Shown here piece after piece: positions 12,214 to 22,575 of a stretch of DNA of 64,000 bases. Source of the DNA: Chiridota heheva (Eukaryota; Echinodermata; Holothuroidea; Apodida; Chiridotidae); contig JAIGNY010004604.1 of NCBI GenBank assembly GCA_020152595.1, positions 53,501-117,500 of the forward strand. Reading direction: 5' to 3'. Position numbers and translations under genes: made by a program. Below the pieces are notes generated by a model that was not told the DNA's origin, did not search any database, and worked only from the letters and a program-made list of their open reading frames with translations. The stretch's first letter is position 1, and each line of letters begins with the position of its first letter.

Positions 12214-13133
12214 CATTAAAAAAGGGGATAAACACTTACTCTGAGAGCATAATGAGTAACCAAAAACACTACATTTTTAACAAATTAAACATTTTCCAAA
12301 ATAGAAATTTCCAAAATGGGACAAATAAAGAAATGAATCATTTTCATTTTTACAATTAAGAATTTGATACCACATTGCCAACATTGATGCCAATTAATAG
12401 CATATTTTTCTGTGGGATCATTGTTTGTGTACTATTAATTAATCACTGAGTGGATGATTACCCATCAGTGGTGTAGCTAGGGCCCTATGTAAATCTAATT
12501 GCTGGTACCCAGAACACTTAGCAAACTGAATTTTTTTGATCCCTTTTTGTTAAACACGCTAAAGTTCTGAACAAGGGCCTTAAATGGATCAAAGCTTGCA
12601 GATTGCCTCATGAACATCTACTAAATGTCAATGTGTTGGTCATGCATGATTGCTGATTTGATGTTTGTTTGACCCACCTAGTTACCGCATTGCTAAGGTG
12701 GGCGTTGCCTATATCCGTAATCAGAGAGGTTATTTTGTAAGTCTCCACAGACCATTTTCATTTGAATTTATCTGGTGCTTTAAAACTTTTGATGCGAACA
12801 GAATATTACAGTGTTCCAAACAAAATATTTGCTTTAACCACATCAAGAATCGAGTAGTATTCATCATTCATTCATTACGCACTCTTAAATAAATGTTTCA
12901 GGGATACAGTATGTTACTTTAGCTAAAGTACCGTAGTCCCGAATGTATATCAGTCAGTACAGTAAATATTACAACAAGGAATTCCTGATTACAGGTACAG
13001 TAGTTCGAAAGGGAAAATTGCTCAAAACTTTATAATGTAACAGTACACTCATATCAGCAGAAATGGCTAACTGTAAGTCAGGATGTAACCTTTAAAATTC
13101 CTATTAATAACCTTTTGGAGTCTATATGAATCC
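12214..13133. other. Non-coding stretch
   Basis: Contains CAGTGGTGTAGCTAGGGCC near 12469, a start typical of some dispersed DNA transposons, but no matching end was found. No gene is supported. Confidence 0.4.
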
Positions 13134-13311
13134 CATTCACCTTCTGCGAATTGTCCCAACAAACCAGAACTCACCCAAAAGGTTATTCAATTCTGGCAGC
13201 TGCAAACCACTCATTTGGACAGATTGCAGCTGCACAGAATGCAAAATTGTGTGACCTTTTCAAGTTTTGGGAGAGTTACAGTTTGTCGGGACAATTCACA
13301 GAAGGCGAATG
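13134..13311. repeat. Hairpin-forming MITE-like inverted repeat
   Basis: About 32-bp outer arms (CCTTCTGCGAATTGTCCC on the left, its near complement GGGACAATTCACAGAAGG on the right). Inner arms continue the pairing: AACTCACCCAAAA with TTTTGGGAGAGTT, and perfect CAGCTGCAA with TTGCAGCTG. Nearly the whole element can therefore fold on itself. No target duplication is certain. Confidence 0.7.
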
Positions 13312-13385
13312 ATGAGATTTGGTTTTGTAACTAGTGAAATAGCAGTGTACATCACATAGATAAATTTGTACAGTTTATGGCAGCT

Positions 13386-14466
13386 TATGACAGTAGAGCT
13401 GTGAACGTTTAGGGATTTTAGTAAACATGTACACGCCAAGAAAGCGAGCGTGTATCGTTTACACGCGTTTAGTACAATAATTTTCAGAAATACACCAAAA
13501 TTGCTCCAAATTTACGAGGCGAAGTAAAAGAATCACGCAACCAGTATGGCAAAAGTATTTACTCCATTGCCCAAATAGATGCTTGAGTTTTGCTTTCCAA
13601 ATCGTAAAAAGTTTACTTCTACAGTATAAATCATTATTTTTATGGAAAATATGCATGGAAATTCAGTTTAGAAAGAACAGATAACTTCCTTTTAATGTCA
13701 TTTAAACTCAACATCGCGTAACTTTTTTTCCTTACTAGCTACGGCTTTCAAAGTTCCACTGTGCAAATCTTGCATACTAGGCCTATGTTACCTCGCCGTA
13801 AAATATTTTAAAAGTACGCCACCACCCGGAAGTTCTGAAACATCAGTCCTCTCGAACAAATGGCCGCCATCTTTGCAAAGCACGTAGAATTTCAGTTTTG
13901 TTAAATCCTTTTTATGTTTGTTTATTTTACAATGTTTTTTCTTTGTTGGATTTTTTTTTTGACTTAATTAATGTTTACATGTAAATGTACTGATTGTCAC
14001 GATTGAAGTATTTTGACTGTGTTTGTTGGTCGATGTAACAGCTTGTAAAACGGGCCTTAATTGCGAATTACTTAAAGCCTTATTAATTATGGCCTCACGT
14101 AAGGCCTTTTTGTAGTTTCACTGTTTACAGCTGCACATTCGCGGTGCATTTTACAAATTAGCCTACTCAGATGTTGGCGAAATTAAAGTGCATATTCCCC
14201 CTATTTTTTGGTGATTACTTCGCATTTGTGATTCGCACATTTAAAAAGAATTATGCTAATCTAATTTATAGTTTGTAAAAAGTCATTGATTGGAATTTTG
14301 TCAGCCGAATGTGTGTGATTTGAATCATGAAGTGATCATATTGATTTTCAATGGCAAGACTTGACAATAAAAACGATTACTCGCAATGAAGTATTTAGTA
14401 AACGTTTACAAGGATTTGCAAGCGTGTAGCGTGTACATGCCAAACAGTCACAGCTCTATATGACAG
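13386..14466. mobile_element. Non-autonomous hAT-type element with perfect 8-bp target duplication
   Basis: The element (13394-14458) starts TAGAGCTGTGA and ends TCACAGCTCTA, an 11-bp perfect terminal inverted repeat, and is flanked on both sides by TATGACAG (13386-13393 and 14459-14466). An 8-bp duplication and a first five bases fitting YARNG are hallmarks of hAT transposons. Subterminal ACACGC/GCGTGT words recur on both sides. No transposase is visible in about 1.07 kb, so it would depend on a transposase elsewhere. Confidence 0.88.
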
Positions 14467-14596
14467 GTGCCATTTGTCTCCGTAGTTTATACATGTGAAA
14501 AGATTTGTTTCTATTTCAGTAATTTCCAGTTATTATAAACTAATTAAGATGTCATAGAATTCTAGCAATCACCATTAACCTCAAATTATTACCATT

Positions 14597-14776
14597 GAGC
14601 TGCAGGCACATGTACAGGAGCTGCAGGCACATGTACAGGAGCTGCAGGCACATGTACAGGAGCTGCAGGCACATGTACAGGAGCTGCAGGCACATGTACA
14701 GGAGCTGCAGGCACATGTACAGGAGCTGCAGGCACATGTACAGGAGCTGCAGGCACATGTACAGGAGCTGCAGGAG
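14597..14776. repeat. 21-bp minisatellite, eight copies
   Basis: Eight near-identical 21-bp units (GCTGCAGGCACATGTACAGG plus one base). Palindromes CTGCAG and ACATGT occur in each. Because 21 is a multiple of three, frames stay open on both strands (for example SCRHMYR repeats), but no start context or homology supports a protein. The last partial unit abuts the SINE head. Confidence 0.95.
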
Positions 14777-15170
14777 AATAGGTAGCTCAGTTAGTAGAGC
14801 GCACGGCTGAGATGATGGAGGTCCCAGGTTCAAGCCTCTGTCAGGTCTAAATTAATTTTTCCACAGATATGCAGACAGATACGTCGAACATCAAAGCAGG
14901 AGCATTTTGTCTGCAGCTCCTACTCCTCACTCAGCTTTTGAGAGAAGTGACAATGGTTGAATGGCGCACCGTCCTTCGGAGGGGAGGTTATGCTGGTCCT
15001 GATGGCAGGACAGTCACCTCTGCCTGGTTCTCTGAATGCTATAAGAGAAGAGAAGCGTGAAAACATGGTGTTCATTCAATTCCCATCCTGGCCCAGTCAA
15101 GTCAAAGTTCATGTGGGCCGATTCGTTAGCAACCGGAGAACTTGACTGGAAGGGCTGTGGTCTTAATGGA
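14777..15170 (+). mobile_element. tRNA-derived SINE (family A), copy 1
   Basis: Head: GGTAGCTCAGTTAGTAGAGC (A-box region) followed by GGTTCAAGCCT (B box). Body: TTTTTCCACAGATATGCAG, then CCGTCCTTCGGAGGGGA, then GCCTGGTTCTCTGAA. All of these recur, reverse-complemented and in the same order, at 59936-60268. The head resembles a Lys- or Ile-type tRNA. The GTCCTTCGGAGGGGA core is reminiscent of broadly distributed invertebrate SINE domains; this is from memory and unverified. Confidence 0.8.
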
Positions 15171-15496
15171 ATGGCGCAGTATAAAAGCCTATTGTAAAGT
15201 AAAGTATGTAAAGGTACAATACGAGATACAGCTCCTTGCTGTAATTTGGTGAAGGATTGTTTAAACATATGTGTACATGGTAACAATACCTTGAGATTAA
15301 ATTGGAAGAAAATATTTTACAAACTATGAAAATGGCACAGAAACATTCATTACAATTGGGTAACAATAAACCATTTGATATCATTTTGAATTTTAAAGCT
15401 TATTATAATGAATTATGAAAATGTTATTAAACTTTTGTGACATCACAAAAAAAAAACTATGAATTTCCTTTTATTAACTTTTTTTCTTTCTTCAAG
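15171..15496. other. AT-rich spacer
   Basis: Nothing recognised. Confidence 0.4.
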
Positions 15497-15612
15497 CCAC
15501 CACTATTATAATTTAGTTGGGACCAGTTGAATATGAACCACCATTGTAATTAAGTTCGGACCAGTTGAATATAAACCACCATTGTTATTTAGTTGGGACC
15601 AGTTGAATATGA
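15497..15612. repeat. 38-bp tandem repeat, three copies
   Basis: Three copies of a 38-bp unit containing GGACCAGTTGAATAT and AACCACCATTGT. Confidence 0.85.
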
Positions 15613-15810
15613 TGAAGAAGTTCCATTATATGCCTCAATCAAAATTAAGCTGGAGAGAATGAGTGTGATGATTTTCAGTGACTGAAATTTAGAAAAGTTT
15701 TAAAAACTTTTTCAGACATTAAGATTTACTGTATTTAAAAACTATTTTATATAGAATTTAAAGCTCTTTCTGGTGAAAATAAAGTTCATACCTTTCCCTA
15801 TACCTTTAAT

Positions 15811-15866
15811 GGGGGTAAAAATGAGGGGGGGGCAGTAAGGGGAGGGGGGGGGTGGGTAAGGGGGGT
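15811..15866 (+). repeat. G-rich tract with G-quadruplex potential
   Basis: Several runs of four to eleven G separated by short spacers on the plus strand. Such spacing allows G-quadruplex folding, but nothing shows a function. Confidence 0.6.
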
Positions 15867-16465
15867 AGCTCATTCACACATAGTTTTCACGTTTTAGCCA
15901 CAATATTCAGGTAAGTAATTTTCAGATTTGCACACACATATTCAGCTGCCTTCTATTTCATACATCACAAATTTTGTCAAGATTTTCAACATTTAAAAAA
16001 CATTCTTCTCATAGCTTAATGCTCTCTTTACTGCACTATGTAATATTCAAATCAGAATTCCCCCTTTAAAGGGACTTCTGTGAAAGTGCCAGCCTCTATA
16101 CATTTTATATACTTCAGCAACATACAGTATACATGTACTGAAAGATGAAGAAGCAAAGCCACAGATCTAAATCTTGAAGTTACTGTATGGATGGTATTTT
16201 CCAGATAACTTTCTCAGGTAACACCCCATAGAGATAATTATTCTCCTGTCACCCAAATAATCTTTGCTGGGGAAAATTTCCAAGAAAATACAAAAAAGAA
16301 ATGATTGTTGGGTCACAATTTAATCCAAGGTTTAACTGAGTCATTTGCAATTAAATGATACTTGAGCTTAGTGGTCAAGCCTGACTATCTCATTTTGAAG
16401 TGGACAATAGTAGGAAGAAAATGATGAAGAAAGTGTTCATCAATCTTATTCTTATAGGAAGACAT
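15867..16465. other. Non-coding stretch
   Basis: Nothing recognised. Confidence 0.4.
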
Positions 16466-16533
16466 CTGTGGTCAAGCGGTTTTAGCATCAATTTGACAAG
16501 CGTGAGGCCTGTCCCAGGTTCATCTCCTGGTTG
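16466..16533 (+). other. Degenerate tRNA-like fragment
   Basis: GTGGTCAAGCGGTTTTAGC resembles the D arm of a class II (Leu/Ser) tRNA, and GGTTCATCTCC resembles a B box with two changes. Stems are not convincingly closed. It is probably a SINE head or tRNA pseudogene remnant. Confidence 0.35.
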
Positions 16534-16629
16534 ATCTTCATTCACCAGTGCTTGTCAACTGGTTTATTAAATGGCCATGGCATCTCTATATAAACCTAGC
16601 TATTGAGAAAGGGATGTCAAATTAAGAAA

Positions 16630-16765
16630 TAAACTGCAATTGCGAGCCCATTGTTGAGTAATATCCGGCAAGCCCAAATAATTTGAAGAATAATCGGGCT
16701 CATTATACTTCAAATTATTTGGGTGAGCCTGTTATTACCAACAATGGGCAAGCAAGAGCAGTTTA
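16630..16765. repeat. Long hairpin-forming inverted repeat
   Basis: Two perfectly complementary 16-bp arms (CCCAAATAATTTGAAG and CTTCAAATTATTTGGG) surround a short AT-rich loop. Pairing continues outward with few mismatches through GCCCATTGTTG / CAACAATGGGC to TAAACTGC / GCAGTTTA, about 58 bp per arm in all. It may be a small foldback MITE. Confidence 0.85.
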
Positions 16766-18310
16766 TATCTATTTTATCACCAAATATGATTAAAAACTTT
16801 AAAAGAATAAAGAAAATCTGATCAAATTCAGATAAAGAAACATGCAAAAAAAAATCACAGTACGGCACATGCATCAATGTAGCTTATTTGCATATGACAA
16901 CAGAGAGAATGTTGACGGTTTCTAATCCACAAATTTGTATTTTTGACCAACGAACAAAACTTGGTCTCGTAAATGACTAGCCAATTTATAAAAGCAATAT
17001 TTCAGAAGAAACACATTCTGGTTTATCCCTAAAGAAAAAATATCTCTGTTAACTTAGCGAGAAACAATACACAAAGATCAAAATATGTCAGTGTCATGTC
17101 ACTACACGCTTGTACCGAAGACCAGCTGTAAACATGTACTGCACTGTACAGTACATAGTAAAACATCAGTGCAGTAACAGTTTGGCTGATGGCTTAAAGC
17201 ACACGCCTGTGTCCTGTCAAAGTGTGAAGAATACTGGAAAATGGTAACTCTTTTAGGCCTAGTTATTATTGGAACAGAAACTACTGTTATTTAATATTCT
17301 CAAATTTGTCAGAATGGGAAAGTTTGAGCAGTTTTGAAGTTGTTGAACATAGCGTTTTGATTTGGGGCTATGCACTGCTAGGCTAGTTACATGTACAACG
17401 AAAGTACTGTGTAGCTTGTGGGCCTAGATACATGTACGCACAATTAAATTGTGTTGTAGGCCTAAACACTTTAAAGCTTAGGCCCTCATGTTACAAAATA
17501 AGATTAATGATTCTAAAAAAAAGTAAAGCAGGCAGTTTCATTCCTACAGTTGTAATATACTTGTTTGGTGCAAGTACTGAACAAATATATTCCTGTTGAA
17601 CTTGTATTAGTATGAACTTGTACAAGGCTTAGCTTAAATTTTTACATTTTGCTTTTGGATTTTTATTTATCACATTCTATTTTAAGGTGTGCGCATTGAC
17701 TATGTTGTTGCTCAAATTAAATCTGGAATAATCAGCTTGTCAGCAAGAAGTTTGTTCCTGCTGAAATTGAAATTGAGTATTTTTGGCATAATTTATTTTT
17801 GTGCGTGGAATTATTAGTGAAGGCTTAATCCGTGGTTGCCATGATTAATGTAGGAGTTTAATACCTGTACCCCACATCAGACACTGTCAATCTTATGAGT
17901 ATGCAACTAATAACCAGACAGTAGGATGAGGCTTGTCAGCCAATCGGGTAGCTTGAAATAAATAACTGGTAATAGAATACCCATTCTACCCACCTACTGT
18001 ACCTGTTGTTTAGGAAATATCTTAGTGTACAGTAAGTCATATTAGCTCATTTATCTTTTAAACATTATCATTAGACAACTTGTTTTGGGATCTACTTTCA
18101 TAAATTAGGAGGATTTAATTAGCATCTTAGAGCACTACGTATAGGGTGAAGAGGCAGCAGGTGAAAAAGAAATAAGTAAGTTCAAAGTTAAAGGAAAACT
18201 AGACTTAAACTAAGGTTCGTTTGGTGATTTATTCAAATATTCATTAACCTGTTTTGCCTTCAAAAGTGAAACAATACTATTGTTTATGAATCTTAGATAA
18301 CTACCAGGTA
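16766..18310. other. Non-coding AT-rich stretch
   Basis: About 1.5 kb with scattered TGTACAGTAC words and no supported gene, array or transposon end. Confidence 0.45.
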
Positions 18311-18360
18311 TAATGCACTTCTCAGTTGTGTGACTACACCCCCGGACAAAGTGAGTCATA

Positions 18361-19229
18361 ACCTCTTCATCAATCTCTACAACCAAATCAAAGACCAACT
18401 CTCAAATTACACCTCCATCTATACTGATGGCTCCAAGGAAGGCAACAAGACAGCTGCTGCTACTGCTGTCATCCAAGACATTGCCCTCAGTAGTAGGCTT
18501 CCCGACTACTCATCCATCTTTTCAGCCGAGGCAAAGGCTATCCTCCTCGCCCTCAACTTAATTAAGTACTCAACTTAATTGAGTACTCTCCGCTCAGGTA
18601 TTATGCCATTTTCTATGACTCAAAGGCTGTTCTTACTTCTTTACTCAATCTTAAATGAGATAACCTCACATGCCACCTCCTCCTCCGGAAACTCCTTTCT
18701 CGCACCCTCTGCAGGAAAAGTGTTCTTTTCTTCTGGATACCCAGCCATGTTGGCATTCCTGGCAATGACAGGGCTGATGCAGCCGCTTAGCTTTTCCTCA
18801 ACCTCCTCCCTACCCCTTTTCAAAAAACCCTCTCTGACATCAAAATGCTTATCGCTTCCCTTGTTCGTGACCGCTGGCAAACCTGATGGAACTCCCAAAT
18901 TGATAACAAACTCCATGTCATCCAGCCCACAATTCCAAACAAGTCCACCATCAACAACCTCTCGTATCGACAACGTTCATATTACCCGCCTTAGAATTGG
19001 TCACACCCACCTCACTCACTCCCACCTCCTTATTGGCTCCCCCCAACCCCTCTGCAACAATTGCCACTGCGCCCTTACAATCCATCACATTCTTCTTGAT
19101 TACCCCCTGTACAACCTTCCCAGAGCTTCCCTCGCTCCCCACAACTTAATTGCTGAGTTCTTTCAGAAAAATCCTCCGGATAAAATTATCTCCTTCCTTC
19201 ATCATGCTTCCCTCTACAACCATATTTAA
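18361..19229 (+). pseudogene. Broken LINE RNase H and C-terminal domain
   Basis: RNase H motifs are visible in order: IYTDGSKEG (first catalytic Asp) near 18418, SAEAKAILLAL (catalytic Glu) near 18522, FYDSKAV (second Asp) near 18612, and WIPSHVGIPGNDRAD (His, Asn, Asp end motif) near 18740. They lie in different frames. The first break coincides with a 17-bp tandem duplication (18554-18587), and at least one further indel follows. The C-terminal knuckle reads CNNCHCALTIHHILLDYP, with Tyr where the last Cys is expected. The copy is dead. Confidence 0.88.
18554..18587. repeat. 17-bp tandem duplication inside the RNase H frame
   Basis: CAACTTAATTAAGTACT is followed directly by CAACTTAATTGAGTACT. 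Seventeen is not a multiple of three, so the second copy shifts the frame. Reading on from the second copy continues the RNase H domain, which shows the duplication is the inactivating change. Confidence 0.9.
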
Positions 19230-19697
19230 TTCTCCTCTTCCACCCCCTCTCTACTTTGTTTTGTTTCAACCACGCACCTCCCCTCTCGATCACAGCTTTC
19301 TGACCTTTTGTTCTTGAATTTCTCTCATTCTCCCCCTGTTTCCTCTCCTTCCTACCTCTAGAATGATCTGACCTCTCAGGCACAATTTGACCCTCGTTGT
19401 CGTGGTGCCGTTAAGCCCTCATCAAACAAACAAACAAACCAAGGTAGGTGGACAAAACATGTACATTGACACACCCTCAGTCACTTGGGTGACTGACTTT
19501 TTTTGTAAAATGACTTACCCCACATCAATCACCTGTACAAAGTTAATGGGTCTGAAGTAAATTGACCCAGCCAGAGTCACTCTGGTGACTGACAATTTGG
19601 TACAATTATAAACATGTTAGTCACTATTTCATATGTCAATGACTCACCTTTGACTGACATTCGTACAACTGACAAGTGCCTAAATTTTGGTATAAGA

Positions 19698-20058
19698 AAA
19701 GTTGTGTAGCTCTTTACCTAGGTCAAAGAGCTTTGTTGAATATTTGAGAGACTTTAGAAAGTTGTGTAGCTCTTTACTGGGTCAAAGAGCTTTGTTGAAT
19801 ATTTGAGAGACTCTAGAAAGTTGTGTAGCTCTTTACTGGGTCAAAGAGTTTTGTTGAATATTTGAGAGACTTCAGAAAATTGTGTTGCTCTTTACTGGAT
19901 CAAAGAGCTTTGTTGAATATTTGAGAGACTTCAGAAAGTTGTGTAGCTCTTTACTGGGTCAAAGAGCTTTGTTGAATATTTGAGAGACTTCAGAAAGTTG
20001 TGTAGCTCTTTACTGGGTCAAAGAGCTTTGTTGAATATTAAAGAGACTTTAGAAAGTT
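19698..20058. repeat. 59-bp tandem repeat, six copies, each with a hairpin
   Basis: Six units of about 59 bp. Each contains GCTCTTT - 8 nt - AAAGAGC, a perfect 7-bp stem (first unit loop slightly longer). A sequence matching the K4 transposon terminus follows immediately. Confidence 0.93.
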
Positions 20059-20062
20059 GCAT

Positions 20063-20091
20063 GCTCACTTTTCGTACTAGTGCCCCTTTAA
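20063..20091 (-). mobile_element. K4 terminus, partner end not found
   Basis: CTCACTTTTCGTACTAGTGC is followed by CCCCT and TTAA (20088-20091). It matches the right end of the intact K4 element at 41095-41125. The 59-bp array lies just inside this end. Confidence 0.6.
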
Positions 20092-20391
20092 ATTTAGGAT
20101 GCCATTCTTCTGTAATCTTTGTATACAGTAAGTACACGGACCTTTTTCTGTATGACGTCTAAATGTCTGACATCTTCATAGAATTTCTTGTTATCAGCAT
20201 GAAAGGATTCTTCCCTTTTCAAGTGAGAAATTATTGAAGAAAGGAAATAATTAATATTCATTTCTGTTGTGGTGTCTTCTCGCCAAGTGTGTATTACATT
20301 AATTTTTCACATGTCAAGGTGTAATTGAAACAGGAGTTAAAGATAAAGTACAAGTCTTATTTTCTACTTATACCATCGATTTATGTTTTCC
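20092..20391. other. Non-coding stretch
   Basis: Nothing recognised. Confidence 0.4.
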
Positions 20392-20807
20392 CAGACCCCT
20401 AGCTTGATTTAAAAAGGGGCAGGGTGCTAGACTTGATGAGGGGCACATTAATGCGCTGCATCTTTTCGGTGTGGAGTCCAGGGGCATGGTGCAGAAGCTC
20501 TAGGATTAAGGCTATAATCATACCTCAGAATGAAACTATTCTGACTGATATTGACACGGATCATTCATGAGCCAAACAGGACAAGTGCTTACTATGCTAT
20601 CATTCTGTGTTCTGTATCCATGTGAGGTATTCATTTATGAGCTTAATTAAGATTTAAGTTAAAAACAAATATAAAAATCTTTTGAAAATTTTTTCTCATG
20701 AGAAGCAGGGCGGACCCCAGGGAGGCAGGGCGGACCCTCAGGGGGCAGAGCGGGCCAACAGAGGGGCGGGGCGGGCCGCCTCTGTAAAACTGCAAAGCTA
20801 GGGTCTG
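20392..20807 (+). mobile_element. C1 copy 3 with near-perfect 8-bp flanks
   Basis: Ends CAGACCCCTAGCTTGATTT and GCAAAGCTAGGGTCTG. Flanks are TGTTTTCC (20384-20391) and AGTTTTCC (20808-20815), seven of eight identical, which would suit a hAT-type 8-bp duplication. Interior as in the other copies, with no transposase. Confidence 0.8.
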
Positions 20808-21063
20808 AGTTTTCCTACAGTACCTACTGAGCCAAAGTTTTCTGGAAACTAAATTAGAAACTGAAATGTGTTTGCTTGGCTCAATCCAGTTTCCTCCAGA
20901 TACTGGCATTGTTAATCTAGTTATACTAGATATTCATCACTTTTATGAGTGGACTTGCATTGGAAAATTCAGAGCATTTGCATACTGTCTGCATTATTTG
21001 TTTGAATATTTAGACCTGAAAAGGAGTTGTTCAGCCACAAAATTGCAGGTCGTAATATGATTG
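20808..21063. other. Spacer between two C1 copies
   Basis: About 250 bp with no recognised feature. Confidence 0.4.
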
Positions 21064-22477
21064 CAACCCCATAGCTTGATTTAAAAATGAGCAGGGTGCT
21101 AGATTTGTTGAGGGGCACATTAATACGCATGCAAAGCGCTGCGCCTTTTCTGCATGGGGTTCAGGGACCTTCTTTAAGGCTTTAGTCCCTGGGGAAGCTC
21201 CAGGATTTGAGCTATAATCATACCTCAGAATGAAACTATTCTGACTGATAAGCATCATTCATGAGCCAAACAGGACAAGTGCTTACTATGCTATCATTCT
21301 GTGTTCTGTATCCATATGTAAGGTAGTTTTTTATTATGAGTTTTATTAAGATTATTCAGTTTTTCAAAAATTAGAAAAAATTGGTAGTATTTTTTTGTTT
21401 ACATTTTTGGTTCCGATGCAATAGCATAACGAACCTATGTAGTCATGCTGGCGTGTGTAAGTATGTATGTATGTGTTTATGTATGTATGCATGTATATAT
21501 GCATGTATGTACAGTATGTACTGTATGTATCTGTCTGTGACAAGGTTGTAAACACGATATCTCAAGAACTGTTTGGTGGATTTATATCATACTTGGAATA
21601 TGGATGTGTTGTGGCCTGTAAATGATTCCTATTGTTTTTGTGCTGATGTCATGAATATTAATTAGTAGGCAGGACTAAATGTAAAATTATATTCACAAAC
21701 TTATAAACACGATATCTCAAGAACCGTGCAGTGGACTTATGTCATACATGGTGTATTATTGATTTTGATGCTGATATGATAAATATTACTTAGTAGGCGG
21801 GGCTAAATGTAAAATTCTGTAAACAAGCTTGTAAACATGATATTTCAAGAACCGTGCAGTGGATTAATGTCATACGTGGTATATAAATGTGTTGTGGTCT
21901 GTAGATGATCCATATTGTTTTTGGTGCTGATGTCATGAATATTAATTAGTAGGCGGAGCTAACTGTAAATTCTATTAACAAGGTTGTAAACACTATATCT
22001 CAAGATCATTAGGTGGATTTATGTCATACTTGGTATATGGCTGTGTTGTGGTCTGCAGATGATCTCTATTGTTTTTGGTGCTGATGTTGTAAATATTTAT
22101 GAGAAAGCGGGACTAAGTGTGAAATTCTGTTCATGCTCATATTTCCTCAAACCCATATCAGATTTAAATCAAACTTGGTATGATGCTGTTGATAAAAGCA
22201 ACAATGTTACAGGATCCCATAGAATGTTAAGTTGTTGACTTCATTATTATTTATGTCAGGCACTAAATGTGTAAGAACACAACATTAAAAAGATATACGA
22301 TAAACAAAATTGCTTCTGATCCAAAGTTAGCATCGGAACCACATGGAATTTCTCCCTCTGGTTTCTGAGGAGCAAGGCAGACCACTAGGGGACTAGGAGG
22401 TTGGGAGGGACAGGACAGGCCAATGGAGGAGGGGTGGGACAGACCGCCCCTCTTAAAAAAGCAAAACTAGGGCACTG
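21064..22477 (+). mobile_element. C1 copy 4, split by an S element
   Basis: The left half (CAACCCCATAGCTTGATTT onward) and the right half (GC-rich, ending GCAAAACTAGGGCACTG) are diverged C1 halves separated by the S element. Direct repeat GATTG touches both ends (21059-21063, 22478-22482). Confidence 0.75.
21409..22340 (+). mobile_element. S copy 1: transposon with internal satellite
   Basis: Terminal inverted repeats are GGTTCCGATGC and GCATCGGAACC. Order inside: AGCAT-rich lead, GAACCTATGTAGTCATGCTGG, a TATG/TGTG microsatellite (21454-21535), then four to five satellite units of about 150 bp. Each unit starts near GTAAACACGATATCTCAAGAA and ends near TAGTAGGCGGGGCTAA. The element interrupts C1 copy 4. 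No protein is encoded. Superfamily unknown; no target duplication could be defined. Confidence 0.8.
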
Positions 22478-22484
22478 GATTGAA

Positions 22485-22575
22485 TACTTAAAGACTTTGG
22501 AGGAGTCTGAGGCTATGACAGCACAGCTAGACTGATTTCTTGACGGACCTCTGAACTAATTCTGTAAGGCAAATC
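22485..22575 (+). mobile_element. K3 relic
   Basis: Retains TCTGAGGCTATGACA and the terminal words GACCTCTGAACTAAT of K3, strongly diverged. Confidence 0.45.

Larger units (their letters stand above)
18361..19439 (+). mobile_element. LINE (non-LTR retrotransposon) 3' part inserted in H
   Basis: A 5'-truncated element comprising an RNase H domain, a C-terminal Cys/His knuckle and a 3' region ending GCCCTCATCAAACAAAC followed by three to four AAAC repeats. The same 3' end occurs at 8421-8439 and 49468-49498. LINEs of the I/Jockey-like groups carry a C-terminal RNase H and often end in short microsatellite tails; clade assignment needs a search. The reverse transcriptase and endonuclease are absent from this copy. 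Confidence 0.88.
18311..19683 (-). mobile_element. H copy 1: TAA-flanked MITE split by a LINE
   Basis: The outer ends are TGCACTTCTCAGTTGTGTGA on the left and ACAACTGACAAGTGCC on the right, flanked by TAA on both sides (18311-18313, 19681-19683). The sequence on either side of the LINE rejoins to match the uninterrupted copy at 52995-53319 (reverse orientation), with only about 5 bp lost at the junction. Three-base TWA duplications are typical of PIF/Harbinger, so a Harbinger-type MITE is the best inference. No coding capacity. Confidence 0.8.

Noticed and set aside
12469-12487. Left end of a further DNA transposon (CAGTGGTGTAGCTAGGGCC)
   Set aside because: No inverted partner or target duplication could be located, so it is not annotated as an element.
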